From NCBI RefSeq assembly GCF_000204055.1, contig NW_006768794.1:854668-918667 (forward strand): a stretch of 64,000 nucleotides of DNA, given 5' to 3'. A model generated the notes under the pieces. It did not search any database, had not been told where the DNA came from, and was given only the letters and a program-made list of their open reading frames with translations. The position numbers and the translations under genes were made by a program. This document shows, piece after piece, positions 45,001 to 56,169 of the stretch (its first letter is position 1; every line of letters begins with the position of its first letter). The stretch is from Melampsora larici-populina 98AG31 (Eukaryota; Basidiomycota; Pucciniomycetes; Pucciniales; Melampsoraceae).

Positions 45001-46689
45001 TGGTACGCATCAAATTGGGTCGCATCCATCTCAATCAACATCCACATCGAAGTCCAACCTTTTTGATGATCAATTGAAAGTGAAGGATGGTTGAGACACT
45101 TCCAGATCACTCGGCCTCTTCAAAAATCAACTCCTTTGATAGCATCATATTCTGATCGTTCCTAATAGTTTCTTTCCAAATGATTATCACCATTTTCAAA
45201 ATTCAATACGAGATTCGATCTATATCACTTCGTTCATATCAAAGGCAAACTATGAATTCAGACAAACATCAACAAAACCTTCACTTTTAGATGCCTAATT
45301 CTGTGAGTTTTTACCAGCCAATGCTCACACTAATTACTTTCTATCTTCATACCACTTTCAATAAACCATCGATGCATGTTTCCACCTTACTCCGGAAGCA
45401 GTACTTTGGATTAGGACAATATTGTAATGTACGATGTTTTAAATCAAATCAATCATTTCTCAGGCAGATCGACCGATTTCACACCACCTTGATTGAAAAG
45501 TCGTTTTGGACCTCAATATTGGTGTTTTAATTCAAGGTAAGCTGCTTACTGGGTTATTTCAATAGATTAATGGATCGTATAAAAGATAAAATCAACACTA
45601 AAAAGACTCGATCGTTTCTTTTTGTGTTGTTTGTCTTGATTGGCATCCGATCGATTGATTATTTATGTATAAGGAGAATCAATCAAGTTATTGATTTTAT
45701 AACATAACCGAGTTCCTTTTGATGGTTCCTTTCAGAATTTGATCGAGGTGTCTCACTTCCAAATTATAGATCAATTTAGTGTTATAATTTTTTTGATAGT
45801 CGATTGCACAACACTAACAAGACTTAACTTTTATCAACTTTGATTGGAATCACATCGGATCGATGAATCAATCAATTTCAAGGCAAAAAGAAATCATTTG
45901 AATTGTTTCCTTTTTTTGTCCAAGCAATCCTTCAATCAACTCACTAATTCATTCCCTAGCTTGCGTATGTAAACTCTTTGGATTGAAATGGTACCTCTCC
46001 CTTCTACTTCTTCAAACTTTTACAATGTTGATATCTGAGAAGAATGACCATGATCAAATCTTTTATTTGTTTCTTGATTTGATTGGGTTTTTTATAAATT
46101 GCTTTGTCAAAATCACTCAACATCAACACAATGATCATTTGATTGATCCATATATTAATCCACATATACACTCCTCATTGTCTGTGAGTATGAGATTCAA
46201 CAAAAAAGGCAATCATGACATCATCAAGTGCTTTCTTTGGTCTAGGGGATATTGAACAGCATGAACAATGACTGTTTCCTTCCGGAGCTCATTGAGTTCA
46301 ATTTGTGTAATCTGAAGGCCTGTTTTTTTTAAATGTGGTTTCCAAAAGTCTTACTCACATGGGAAAGGAAATTTCACATCATGCTCTTTTTTGATTCAAT
46401 AATCTGACTGTAGTCATTCTGGAAGTTGCAGCACTCCAAACAAATTACCAATGATCTGTTTGGAACTTCAATTTCTCTTTCTCAATTCATGAACTTCAAG
46501 ATTCTAACAGAAGGAAAAGGCAAGACCATTTTTGCTAAAATCAAGGTGTATTTTATCATCATATTCAACTTGCAACTATTTTTTAGTCTTGAATACATAG
46601 ATTGGTTGGTCCATTTGCTAAACTGTCTCAAAGCAATCAAATGAAATGAGAAAGAATTTTTAAGACCAAAACTTGCACTCAAGTCAAAT

Positions 46690-48102
46690 CAACACCGAGA
46701 CAGCAGCGCTCAGGATAGCGCTAGCGTCAAGTTAGCGTAACTCCAGGCACAAAGCTATCTGATAGTGTTGCGCCTTTCATAAGAGTTACGTTGGCAGCCC
46801 CGGATAACGGGGCTTTTTTCTAAGAGTTACGTTAGCAAACCGCGTTAACACGGCTTCCTTTTCCAAGTTACGCATCCGCCGCGCACCCTGCTACCGTAGC
46901 TCTGTTGTGCATAAGCAAAATCAGGGCCAGCCTCTTCCTGATGGTGCCTCCTCATAACTCCTTACAATGTGAACTCAAGAATCATTCTCATCAACAACAT
47001 CAGCAACACAATAAAAAATAAAACCAATCAACAAACTTAACAAAGTCCCTTGGGCATTTGGCGCAAGGGACTTTGTTAAGTGTGACCAATCGACATTCAC
47101 CAACACCAATCACACAAATAGCATCAGATTCAGGGTCAAATAACAAAAAAAGAACTAGAAATCAAACTAATTCAAGTACCATCTCATCAGAAGAAAATCT
47201 AGAAGTTTAACTAGATTTAAATCAGATTCTGATAGGTCAACTCAAATATCAATCAAATCACGATCAAATATAACTACTGAAAGTTCAGAATCAGAATCAG
47301 ATTCAGATTCAAAATCAGGTTTGATTCAATTATCATCTCAGTCTCAATCAAAACAAATCAAATTATCAACTTCATCAAATCATCATGTTAGGACTCAGCA
47401 GACCAGGATAGTTGGAAGATAATGAAGAATTACTTGGAGAATCAACTTCAGATGATGAATTAGCATCGAAAAGACCGATTACTAGATTGGAATCAAAAAT
47501 ATCAACTGAAACTAACATGAATATAGTATTATAGTAATAGCAGGAATGGGACTCATCAATCTTTTTCTAATTCAAATCTAATTAAAGCCATTCAATGTAA
47601 AGGCAAACAAATTTCAAACAATTAAACACGACCAGCTTCAAGCCTTCCTTCATTAACCAATTTGACATCTCACAAACTGACTTGATTCTTTCATAAACAT
47701 CACCTTGATTTATCTAAACTACAAAATATAATCAAGTCTTATCCTCAATGCTTAATCTTGCTGATCAAACCTGGATTTGATCATTGATCTGAACTGAATG
47801 GGAATCATGGTTGTATGAATCAAGATTACATTTACAATTATATGATCAAGTTTTAGTCAATTAAATTTATATTTCTTTGAGATTTTTTTAGCCTGATAAC
47901 AAGATGCCATAGAGATAACATAGCGCATATCTCTATGCAACATCATTGAGATAGCGCACAAGTGTCATAAAAGTTGCGCTAATTTAGATAGCGTAACTGA
48001 GGGAGCAGCGTTAGCACATTGAGAAATTTCCTGATAACTCATAGAGTTACTCTACACGCAACTTGCATTGTAACGCTGCATTGCGCTGCTGTCTCAGCGT
48101 TG
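46690..48102. mobile_element. Non-autonomous hAT-like element inside the Helitron
   Basis: The left end CAACACCGAGACAGCAGCGC and the right end, inverted CAACGCTGAGACAGCAGCGC, match at 18 of 20 positions. GTCAAAT is duplicated on both sides (46683-46689 and 48103-48109), a 7-8 bp duplication typical of hAT. The ends are rich in AGCG and GTTACG-type repeats. No transposase is present. Confidence 0.8.
47036..47080. repeat. 45-nt perfect hairpin with 17-bp arms
   Basis: CTTAACAAAGTCCCTTG, an 11-nt loop, then the exact inverse complement. The arm sequence also occurs singly at 24241 and, diverged, in the fold-back at 19852 and 20400. Confidence 0.85.
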
Positions 48103-49874
48103 GTCAAATACAGTAGAATTATGATTCTGTCAAGTGTTTTTTTGTGAAACAATGTGAAATTCTCTGGGTTGTGAGCTGTGAACAGAGACATATTTGGTTG
48201 GGCATATTAAGCCCTAGATTTTTCCTTTTGTACACTGAATTTGTATGGAGAAGTGTAGCAGTGTAGCAGTGTGTCAATCAATTGGAAAGCAAGAAAATGC
48301 AATGAACAATAAGGAGAGACCCTTTCAATGAGACCACTTATTGATTAAACTCAGAATCAGGTAAATGCAAAAAGTCCTTGACTGCCTTTCTTCATCAAGT
48401 GTGTTTGAATAGGTTGTTCACCATTGTCTGTGTTGAAAAAATGGCAACTACCGCAGTGTATAATGAAAAAAAAAGACAATGAACAATTATTATGAGTTGC
48501 TTTAAGTTTTGCAGAGAACAATTCATTGATCTCTGAGTTGTAGAAGCTTCAATAAGGGCAAATATTTACCACTTGGACATGACCTATATGAAAAGTTTGC
48601 CAATGTAAAACAGTTGTTTGAACAACAATGATGTGAGGGGAAATCAAGCATGTGCAACAAATCATGCATATTGAATTGTTAATATTATGAGCAAATATTG
48701 AAACTGGGGAAACAGAAAGTTTTTCTTTTGTTTGAGCAAGAAATTCACAAGTGGATTGTTGCTTCTCCCAAATTTAGAGTACCAACAACCAAACTGAAGA
48801 CATCCTTGGGCCAGAAATGCAGCTGTTGCACGCTCAGCTGCTGGTACCCTGCGGAATCTACATGCCACACTGTTGCGCAAATGTTGTATAAATGTTGCGG
48901 GTAAACCCAACACACAACAAGGTCTTTGGAATCAGAGTTTTTTTCTGACTGCAACAGCACTTTTTGTGTTGTGGTCCACAAAACCATTGATTTTTGAGGT
49001 TCTTTGACGCTGTTGTGCATGGTGCGTTGCGCAACGTGTGATCTGGTGTGAAACTCATCCCCCCTATTTCATGCTGTGGTGCTAGGAGCAATGTAACTTG
49101 ATTGGCGGACTGTATGCTATGTGTTGCGGAGCAACACAGCCAGAAATGTACTTTTTGCACTGCGCTGCCGGCTGGAGATGATGAGAAACAATACTTCATC
49201 TTGCCAGCAGCTCCTACATATCTAATACTTAGGTTCATGAACCACTAGCAGCCAAGCTGTTTCATTAACATACAAATTTGCAATTGAGAGTTCATTGGAA
49301 CAATTTGTCTGTGTATTGCTTCTTGACCACTCCTATGATGATATACACAATAAGTGTTTTATATACTGTGACAGAACAATACTTGAGGTGCTCTGATATT
49401 GAAACTGTTAGGGGTTAGGGTTTAGTGGGTTAGGCTTAGGATAAGGATATCATCACCCCGCCCCAAGGTTATGTAACTATAAATCTGTTCAAATTGACCA
49501 TCATTCCTCCCATTCCTTCATCTCACCACATTTAGCATTCATGATCAGCATGACCTCCATAACCTACTTTTCCTCATCCCTGTCCCATTGCTTGCTACCA
49601 GCAGCAGATATAACAGTTCTCCCTTGGATTGCATTGATTTACTTTTAGTTGCCTCAACCGTGTAATATACTTAGGCATATATAGTGCTCTGCATACTGTA
49701 TTGAGTGATCAACACTATTACAGGATATAATTTGCTGAATTGACATCCAAACACTCACCCCCCACAAAGCCTTCCTGTATGGGTGATGTTTGAGCCAGAA
49801 TAGCCTCCAACATTATTTACAAATTAATCTAAGATGAGCTCTTCACATAGTGCGGCGCCCGCCGCTCAATTTGG
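48103..49874. other. 3' part of the Helitron, no gene recognised
   Basis: GC-richer patches at 48780-49190 contain a direct repeat of GCCAGAAATG (48812 and 49140) and GTTGCGCAAC-type palindromes. No coding evidence was found. It may hold captured non-coding fragments. Confidence 0.4.
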
Positions 49875-50355
49875 CTAGTGGAGGATTTTATTAAAGGAAG
49901 GAGACTTACACGAAAAGTGGAAACATGTAATGGAAGGGTTGACGGTCGGGTTTCATCAAGGGATACCAGAGCATAGTTTAGGAAATCTAAAATGGTTCAC
50001 TCCGGACAACCATTCCTCAGCCTTAGCGGTACAAGATAAAATAATGGCAAATTTGTTTAAGGAAAGGAGACTTAAACATATCTTTGGACCATTTAGCCAT
50101 GAAGAAGTGTATAATCGACTGGGTTTCTTTAGGTCGAATCCAATGGGGAGCGTGGTGAACAATGACGGATCCTTACGTATGATAAATGATTTATCCTATC
50201 CCCGCAATAAAGAATTTATGAAGGCTCTGAAAAAGACATTATTGGATGATAGAGAAGACTACAACAAACTTGTTAGAATGGTACAATCAGATGGTGCTAA
50301 AAAATGGTCAGAAGATCACGAACCTGAGGATATCACAGACAAGCTCCCTTCAATG

Positions 50356-50737
50356 TTTCCTTCGTAGATAAAGCCAATTTCAAGACGACTTGGGATGACT
50401 TTGCGGCAGTAGCATCTTACTTTAGATCGAAGATTTAGGCCACGCGTGGCCCTCACCACAAGCCCTTCATGACCTTCATAGTGCATGAAGTTCAGCTTAA
50501 TTCCCCTTCAAAGAGTGCCTTAAGCAGGAAGTAGCACCTGAAGATGAGTTGGGCTATGATCAAAAGTTGTTTCAAGGGCAGCACACCAAGGCTTGGTCAG
50601 GACTGGGCCACGGCCTGGCCACAGCCTAGCCACGAAAAAAGCGCCGGTGTGAGCGTGAGTTTCCTTCGTAGATAAAGCCATTTCAAGACACTTGGGATGA
50701 CTTTGCGGCAGTAGCATCTTACTTTAGATTGAAGATT
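50356..50737. repeat. About 80-bp direct duplication flanking a 222-bp insertion in the RT
   Basis: The RT segment at 50356-50437 is repeated at 50660-50737 with small indels. The 222 bp in between start with TAGGCCACGCGTGGCC (a palindrome) and end near GCGTGAG. This is far longer than a transposon target duplication and looks like repair-associated duplication. Confidence 0.75.
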
Positions 50738-52019
50738 GGAATCAAATCTTAGTAGCACTTTATGATTGGCAGAAGGCATATCGACAAGGAGCGACTCACA
50801 CGTCCCAATGGCAATTTTTGACAATCAAGGATTTTAGAGGCAATGTTTGGATCGACACCCGAATCCCTTTTGGAGGTGTGGCAGGATGCGGGACTTTTGA
50901 TTGGATGGCGGATGCATGGCAAGATATAATATTGAAAACTCTGAGAGTGGATCGGATCTTCCGGTGGGTTGATGACAACGTGTTTGTAAAAGAATGGGAT
51001 AGCACTTTGAGTATGGAGACGGTGCGACAAGTCAGTAAAAATTTCGGGGTACAATCAAATGACGAAAAATTCTGCGATTGGGAGGTAGAACAAAAATACT
51101 TAGGGTTTATTTGGAATGGAGATAATAAGACGGTACAATTACCACAGGAAAAACTAGATGAAAGAAAACAACAAATTGAAGAATTTTTGACCCTCAGAAA
51201 GAAATGGAAGTTGAAAGATGTGGAAAAATTAGTGGGAAGATCAATTCACCTAATTCATATCTTGCCTCACAGGAAGTGCTACATGTGGAATTTATATGAG
51301 TGGCAAGCAGAATGGTTTAATTCAAGCGCACTCCGAGGTGTACTGGAAGATGAGAGAATAGATCTACTGGAGTGGTGCGAAACCTCAAAGAATTTCAACC
51401 ACTTTTGATTTGTACCCGAAGTGGAACCCGTAGAGATTGGATGGGTAGGTGACGCCAGTACGAGTTACGGTATTGGTATACTTATAAGCAACAGGTGGGC
51501 GAGGTTTGAGTTAAGAGAAGGATGGGATTTCAACGGCCTGTCACAAGACAGTCAGAAACGTGACATCAATTGGCTAGAAACGGTAGCAATACGAATTAGG
51601 CTTACATGTAGTCCAAGCCATCCTACCAACGTTTGGCCGCTGATTTCTCTTACTCACCAATAATACAACTTCCCAAGAAGCGGCAAGAAACAGAAAGTCG
51701 AAGCATCGATTAGTGAATGACAAGTGGCGGAGGATTCAGAAAGATCTGGCTTGCTTTCAGTGTGATATTGTCACAAACCGAGTAACGTCCAAAGGAAACA
51801 TTGCCAACGGATTATCACGAGGTGATCAAGGCCTACTGGAAAACTATCAAGAAGTAATTATAAGCATCCCTTCGGACTTGAGTAACCTGTCGAAAAGAGG
51901 GACACAGAAGAAGAAAGATGGAAAATGAGAAGAAGGTCAAACATTTCCTAATGAATGAATTTGGGTGAGTTGATTAGATAAGAAGAGGAAGGTGATATCA
52001 AACTGACCTTATCTCCTGA

Positions 52020-52193
52020 CTGAATGGGTATAGAATAATAACGTGGCAAGAGAATCCAGTGCAGAGACGGTTCCTGAGTGGGAGTTGATCTCAAGCTACG
52101 TTAGAAAACTATAGCACGGCGGTATCAAAGTTGGTGAAGTTCGGAGTCTCGGAGAATATTGGAGGGAGGGGAGTCCTACCTCTAAGTGAAGAT
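52020..52193 (+). pseudogene. Truncated recombinase start of copy D
   Basis: The frame GS-stop-SQATLENYSTAVSKLVKF ... VLPLSEDML matches the N-terminal part of the copy C recombinase and then ends abruptly. A TGA stands where copy C has Trp. No further recombinase sequence is found downstream in the window. Confidence 0.75.
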
Positions 52194-52199
52194 ATGTTG

Positions 52200-52888
52200 A
52201 AATTATCATCAAACATATAAAAGAAAGATTGCTCGATACAAAAAAAAGTCAACGTAAAAGATGAATGTTGTAATCGTTACCTTTGCTGCGTCCTCTGCAC
52301 CCTACGTTGCCGCCGCACTGCTGTAAGTTGACCAACCCGCTGCCTAAATCCTCCCGCACATTACAAACCTTGCCTTAGTGATCGCAGTGTCACCTTTGCT
52401 GTTGCTATCACTCACCTACAAAACCCCTGAGCGACGTCACTTTCTCTGCCGTGCCACACTGGTTGTAGTCACCATCACCAACTGTACAAACCAGTCTGAC
52501 CAACGCTTCTACAACGCCTATTGTCGCAGGGGCCGGGTCGGAGTCGATAACAGTTATCTTAATTTGCAGACCAATGGTTCCCCGCGACCAGCTTACACTG
52601 TACCCCACAGAGCTCATAAGTGTTGGCATCGCTCAACTGTACTACCATTGGCATCAGCCGCCCTCATTTTCAAATCACGCGTTTGACATCGCGTATACAC
52701 CAATACAAAGCTTGCATTGCTATATACTGCCAAACCCTTCTTTACCACCTATCCAAGAATCTTTGTCACAAGCATGTCTCTACATTCCTTAGCTTTGTAC
52801 ACACTGTGTTTCAGCAGCATATTCTGGATTAAAACCACTGTATGTTGTTTCTTCACACCGGCTGATATATTTGTTGATATTTCCTCTA
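52200..52888. other. Intergenic stretch, no gene recognised
   Basis: GC-balanced sequence with short frames only. It may contain an upstream exon of the gene relic that follows, but no join could be defended. Confidence 0.4.
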
Positions 52889-53660
52889 CAAATTGATGCA
52901 AACAGATTCTCACAGCGAATCTCAATCCAAATATTTTGAAAGCAATGTGTTAATTGATACAGGGTTGCTTCAAGGCGTCACTTTATTGATTGTTGCTAAA
53001 CATGGTGAAACTGCCATCAACACCCACCACACTTTATTGGTTGACAGCAAAGTTGCAGCGGGTAGGAAACAACAATGCCATTTGCCCTTCTTTGAAGATC
53101 CAAATCATGCTATCCAGTTCCATCCACCCCATTGTTGATCTTTGTTTGTTGCACANNNNNNNNNNNNNNNNNNNNNNNNNNNNNNNNNNNNNNNNNNNNN
53201 NNNNNNNNNNNNNNNNNNNNNNNNNNNNNNNNNNNNNNNNNNNNNNNNNNNNNNNGGTCCATATGTTGAAGTAATCAGATGCCTCCACCAAAGCTCAATT
53301 GGTGGCGTAAGCTCCAGAACGTATACGGATCTATGGTTCTGACTAACCAGATTCCTTCGCTGTTGATCAAACGTCATATATATTAGCCCGTGGAATTCTT
53401 TGCTGATTTACATCATCGGATCTGACCTTACTGCCTCACTATGTATTAATGCACTGGCCATTGGTAACATAATCACACTATGGGGCGCTGTAATTGGTCA
53501 TAACATGGACACTAATACATGGGAAATCAGGGTAGGTCCAACTCAATTTGTGTGTCTCTGTGCAACACTTGACTGGTCCTTTATTAGACATCCAAAATAC
53601 AAACCATTTACTGCAAGCCTCATCTCCTCCAAAGTTATTGGCAGCAAGGCTTTGCACTGA
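52889..53660 (+). pseudogene. Unknown gene relic, copy 1 (contains assembly gap)
   Basis: Two coding-like blocks: 52906-53138 (ESNVLIDTGLLQGVTLLIVAKHG, VAAGRKQQ, FFEDPNHAIQFH) and about 53400-53550 (ALAIGNIITLWGAVIGHNMDTNTWEIRVG). Both have counterparts in copy 2 about 2.35 kb downstream. The alternation of hydrophobic and Gly residues suggests a beta-barrel protein, but I do not recognise the family. The gap of 100 N at 53156 falls between the blocks. A splice acceptor (AACAG) before the first block fits copy 2. Confidence 0.45.
53156..53255. other. Assembly gap, 100 N
   Basis: Exactly 100 unknown bases, the usual placeholder for a scaffold join of unknown size. Frames drawn across it have no meaning. 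Confidence 0.98.
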
Positions 53661-53805
53661 TTTTGACATCATAATATTATCTCATTCTCTGAACATGCTT
53701 ATGTCCTACATTTGGAAGACCAATAAAACATGAGTTACAAGTCGGTTTTTTACACTGTCATATATTGAGTTTCCAGATTTCTATATGTCCACCATAATAC
53801 ATAAT

Positions 53806-54057
53806 GCGTTGTTATTCACCTGTCATCTTCATCCAATCCAGTTGTAGGGCTCCGATTTATACCATGAAAATACAACATTGTCGTAATGCATACATGTTCC
53901 TCCAGAGCCAGCCCACATAATTGCAGTGAATGCATTGTTATTCACTGCTCATTTTCACTCAATCCAGTCCTAGAACCCCAGATTTCTACCGCAAAAATAC
54001 ACCGATACCTGTTTATAGACTTACTGCCCGCCCATTCTGCATAATTGCAGTGACTAC
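53806..54057. repeat. Tandem repeat, 2 x about 126 bp
   Basis: The unit starting GCGTTGTTATTCAC at 53806 recurs at 53932 as GCATTGTTATTCAC. Both end near CATAATTGCAGTGA. The copies are clearly diverged. The following 54060-55200 has no gene I can recognise. Confidence 0.75.
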
Positions 54058-55240
54058 TGCACCAAACCCATTAAATGGTGTGCAGTTGTGACAGTATCCA
54101 GTTCAATTACACATGGTGTGCCTGCACATTGCCCTTTTTTTGCTGTGCTGCAGGCGCCATTTAATGCCTAATTTTCTGACATCACCATACCATGTGACTT
54201 TGCCAAACAATACCTGGTGCACTTTCAAACTGACTTGCTTTGTTTCTAGAATCAACATGCCAGTCGATTCATAGTTTGCTATGCTTTACCCATGCCAATT
54301 CAAAAAACTGTCACAACATAGGCCTTGACAAAGAGCGCAATATACAGGTACAGTAACAGGGTACTGTAGTACAAAGATGGGACTCATTGTGACTGTCAGC
54401 CATTTCTCTCACTACAATAACTTCTGCGCCTAAAAACCACTGCGTTTCTGACCAGATTAACAAAGTCACATACGTCCAGCACAAGATGCCACAGTTGGCT
54501 GTCAACAAGGAGTTAAAACTGTCCGACATAACCCCAAGTGCTTTTTGGTCAACAACCTCAACTCCATAAAACAATTTTTAAGGATTTGGTCAAGAAACAC
54601 TTATGCATCATTGCTCAAACCACGTGCCAGGCTCAGATGTTATACATTTTGAAAACACCTTGGTGTCACTATGCTCACTTTTGTGTCAATTTATGCCGCT
54701 ATTTTTGATGAATTGTTGAACACTGCCACTATCTTTTAGCCGCTGAAGCCAGCTACCGTGGCAGTGATTCTTACTCTGCTGCTTCCTACATCACTCACGG
54801 GGCCCAGCCATTTGCTCATTACTCTATGACGGAGCCCACAACACTGATGTAATACTCAGTGACAGCCTATTGCCATCAAAATGAACTAGCATTGAGACGT
54901 GCCACCAACCTCAAGATTGCAAATGTGTTAGTCAAAAGAGCAAACAACCTGAGACGCCTGGTTGACAATTGTTAAATGCCATCTAGCAACATCAATTTAT
55001 AAAATCACAGTTTAGCATACTTAATCTTCATTTCTGATCACCTAAATCATTCTTATCCATCTCTGCTAAGACCACTGCAAACTGATTTCTGCACCTTTGG
55101 TCACATAATCCTGACCATTTACCACTTTCTCAATAAGTTTGACTCCCTCAATGAAAAATTACTCTTTGTTGCACTTTCCATTACATTTCAGCAGCATCTA
55201 CTTAACAAAAGCCAAGGTATGTCATTAGCTCCGTCAATAT

Positions 55241-55944
55241 GTGATTACGCTAAAGCTGTGTTTATTTCAGACTGAATTGGCCAGCTATAATGCTAGCCCT
55301 ATGTATCAGATGTTTGAAACTGATATAAAGATCAATGTCAACACACTCCAAGGTGTCAAGGTCCCAATTGTTACCAAATGGAATGGAAGCTCACTGAAAC
55401 ACAATCATGCTTACCAAATTAATGGTGAAGTTGCCGCTGGCAGTATCAACAGCATTTCCACAATCTTTGAAGAGCCAAATAACACCATTTCTCTTAACCA
55501 TGCCAAAGTTTGTCTTAACTGTCTCCTTAATGAGTCACTACACAGGGCGTTGGCTTGATTGGAGAATGGTCATGCTGCAACAGAACTCCCAATGGACTCG
55601 CTGTCAAATATATAAAGGTGTTGCATCAGAGCTGCACTTATCAGCCAAGGAACTCGCACTCCCCGTCACACACCACTAAGTTGACTGTTTCGATCTCAAT
55701 GTCACAGCATCAACACCTTTACACCGTCTATCTCATTGATTCACACATCACAACCAACTTGAGTATGGGCACTCTGAATGTGGGTAATGTGATCACACTG
55801 TGGGGCAATGTCATTGGTCATCAAATAGACACAAATACCTGGGAGATTGAATTCAGTGTGGTTCTCAACTATCTGCTTCAATTTAATACGGAAACACGTC
55901 TGGAGAGGGCAAAAATGATGAACGTTCAGCCCCATTGGTGGTGA
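55241..55944 (+). pseudogene. Unknown gene relic, copy 2
   Basis: After a TTTCAG acceptor at about 55270, the first block reads YQMFETDIKINVNTLQGV, then VPIVTKWNG, QINGEVAAGS and FEEPNNTISL, parallel to copy 1. The second block (about 55700-55870) reads GTLNVGNVITLWGNVIGH and QIDTNTWEIEFSV. Frames shift between blocks, so introns or decay separate them. The shared exon pattern shows that a whole gene region was duplicated. Function unknown. Confidence 0.45.
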
Positions 55945-56169
55945 TGTGGGATGGCATGTGTTGACCAGAGACTTTTGCCGCACTGCAATGTGGAAAAATG
56001 GACCAGGGAGGCAGTGGCATGAGCGGGGGGGACTAGACACGGGGGGGCCATGGCTCTTTGGGGTGCAACATTAGGTGTGATAGACTTTTGGTCATGATGA
56101 TGACAATGAGGATGTGCAAGGGAGCAGCATGATGCTATTCCTGGGAGGGCGGCGAGCCACCCCCGAAGC

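Larger units (their letters stand above)
43422..49878 (+). mobile_element. Non-autonomous Helitron, 6.46 kb
   Basis: The 5' end is TCATTAGAAGTTAAAGG directly after host A (43421). The 3' end is CTAG (49875-49878) directly before host T (49879). A hairpin GCGGC-GCCC-GCCGC lies nine bases upstream of CTAG. Insertion between A and T with TC...CTRR ends, no target duplication and a 3' hairpin are the Helitron hallmarks. Removing the element rejoins the RT codons GAA and TGG of copy D. No Rep/helicase gene is present. The interior holds a hAT-like element (46690-48102), a diverged internal repeat (44170-44290 against 45200-45305) and no other recognised gene. Confidence 0.87.
43251..51928 (+). pseudogene. 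Reverse transcriptase/RNase H of copy D, split by a Helitron
   Basis: The 5' part (43251-43421) contains VLKDWPTKASCEMNLEE. After the Helitron the frame resumes at 49879 with WRILLKEGDLHEKWKHV, matching copy C across the junction. Then come GFHQGIPEHSLGNLKWFTPDNH and VNNDGSLRMINDLSYP. A stretch of about 80 bp is duplicated around a 222-bp insertion (50438-50659). Motif A is intact in one frame (LYDWQKAYRQGATH), the active site is RWVDDNVFVK, and RNase H residues VGDAST, WLETVAIR, NTTSQEA and the NIANGLSRG segment follow with frame breaks and stops (for example 51406-51408). The copy is dead but all signature motifs can be seen. Confidence 0.83.
31878..52193 (+). mobile_element. Tyrosine-recombinase retrotransposon, copy D, twice interrupted and 3'-truncated
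   Basis: Copy D comprises ORF1 (31878-42988), RT/RNase H (43251-51928) and the start of the recombinase (about 52020-52193). Foreign DNA at 32225-42030 (CACTA-like, with MULE inside) and 43422-49878 (Helitron, with hAT-like element inside) accounts for about 16.3 kb of its 20.3 kb. The recombinase stops after SEDML, where sequence unrelated to copies A and C begins, so the 3' end is deleted or displaced. Confidence 0.82.

Noticed and set aside
48662..49238. Minus-strand frames in the 3' part of the Helitron
   Set aside because: Low-complexity Gln/Cys-rich translations of palindromic GC patches, with no consistent frame or motif.
53034..53377. Frames reading through the N tract
   Set aside because: They bridge 100 unknown bases and have no meaning as proteins.
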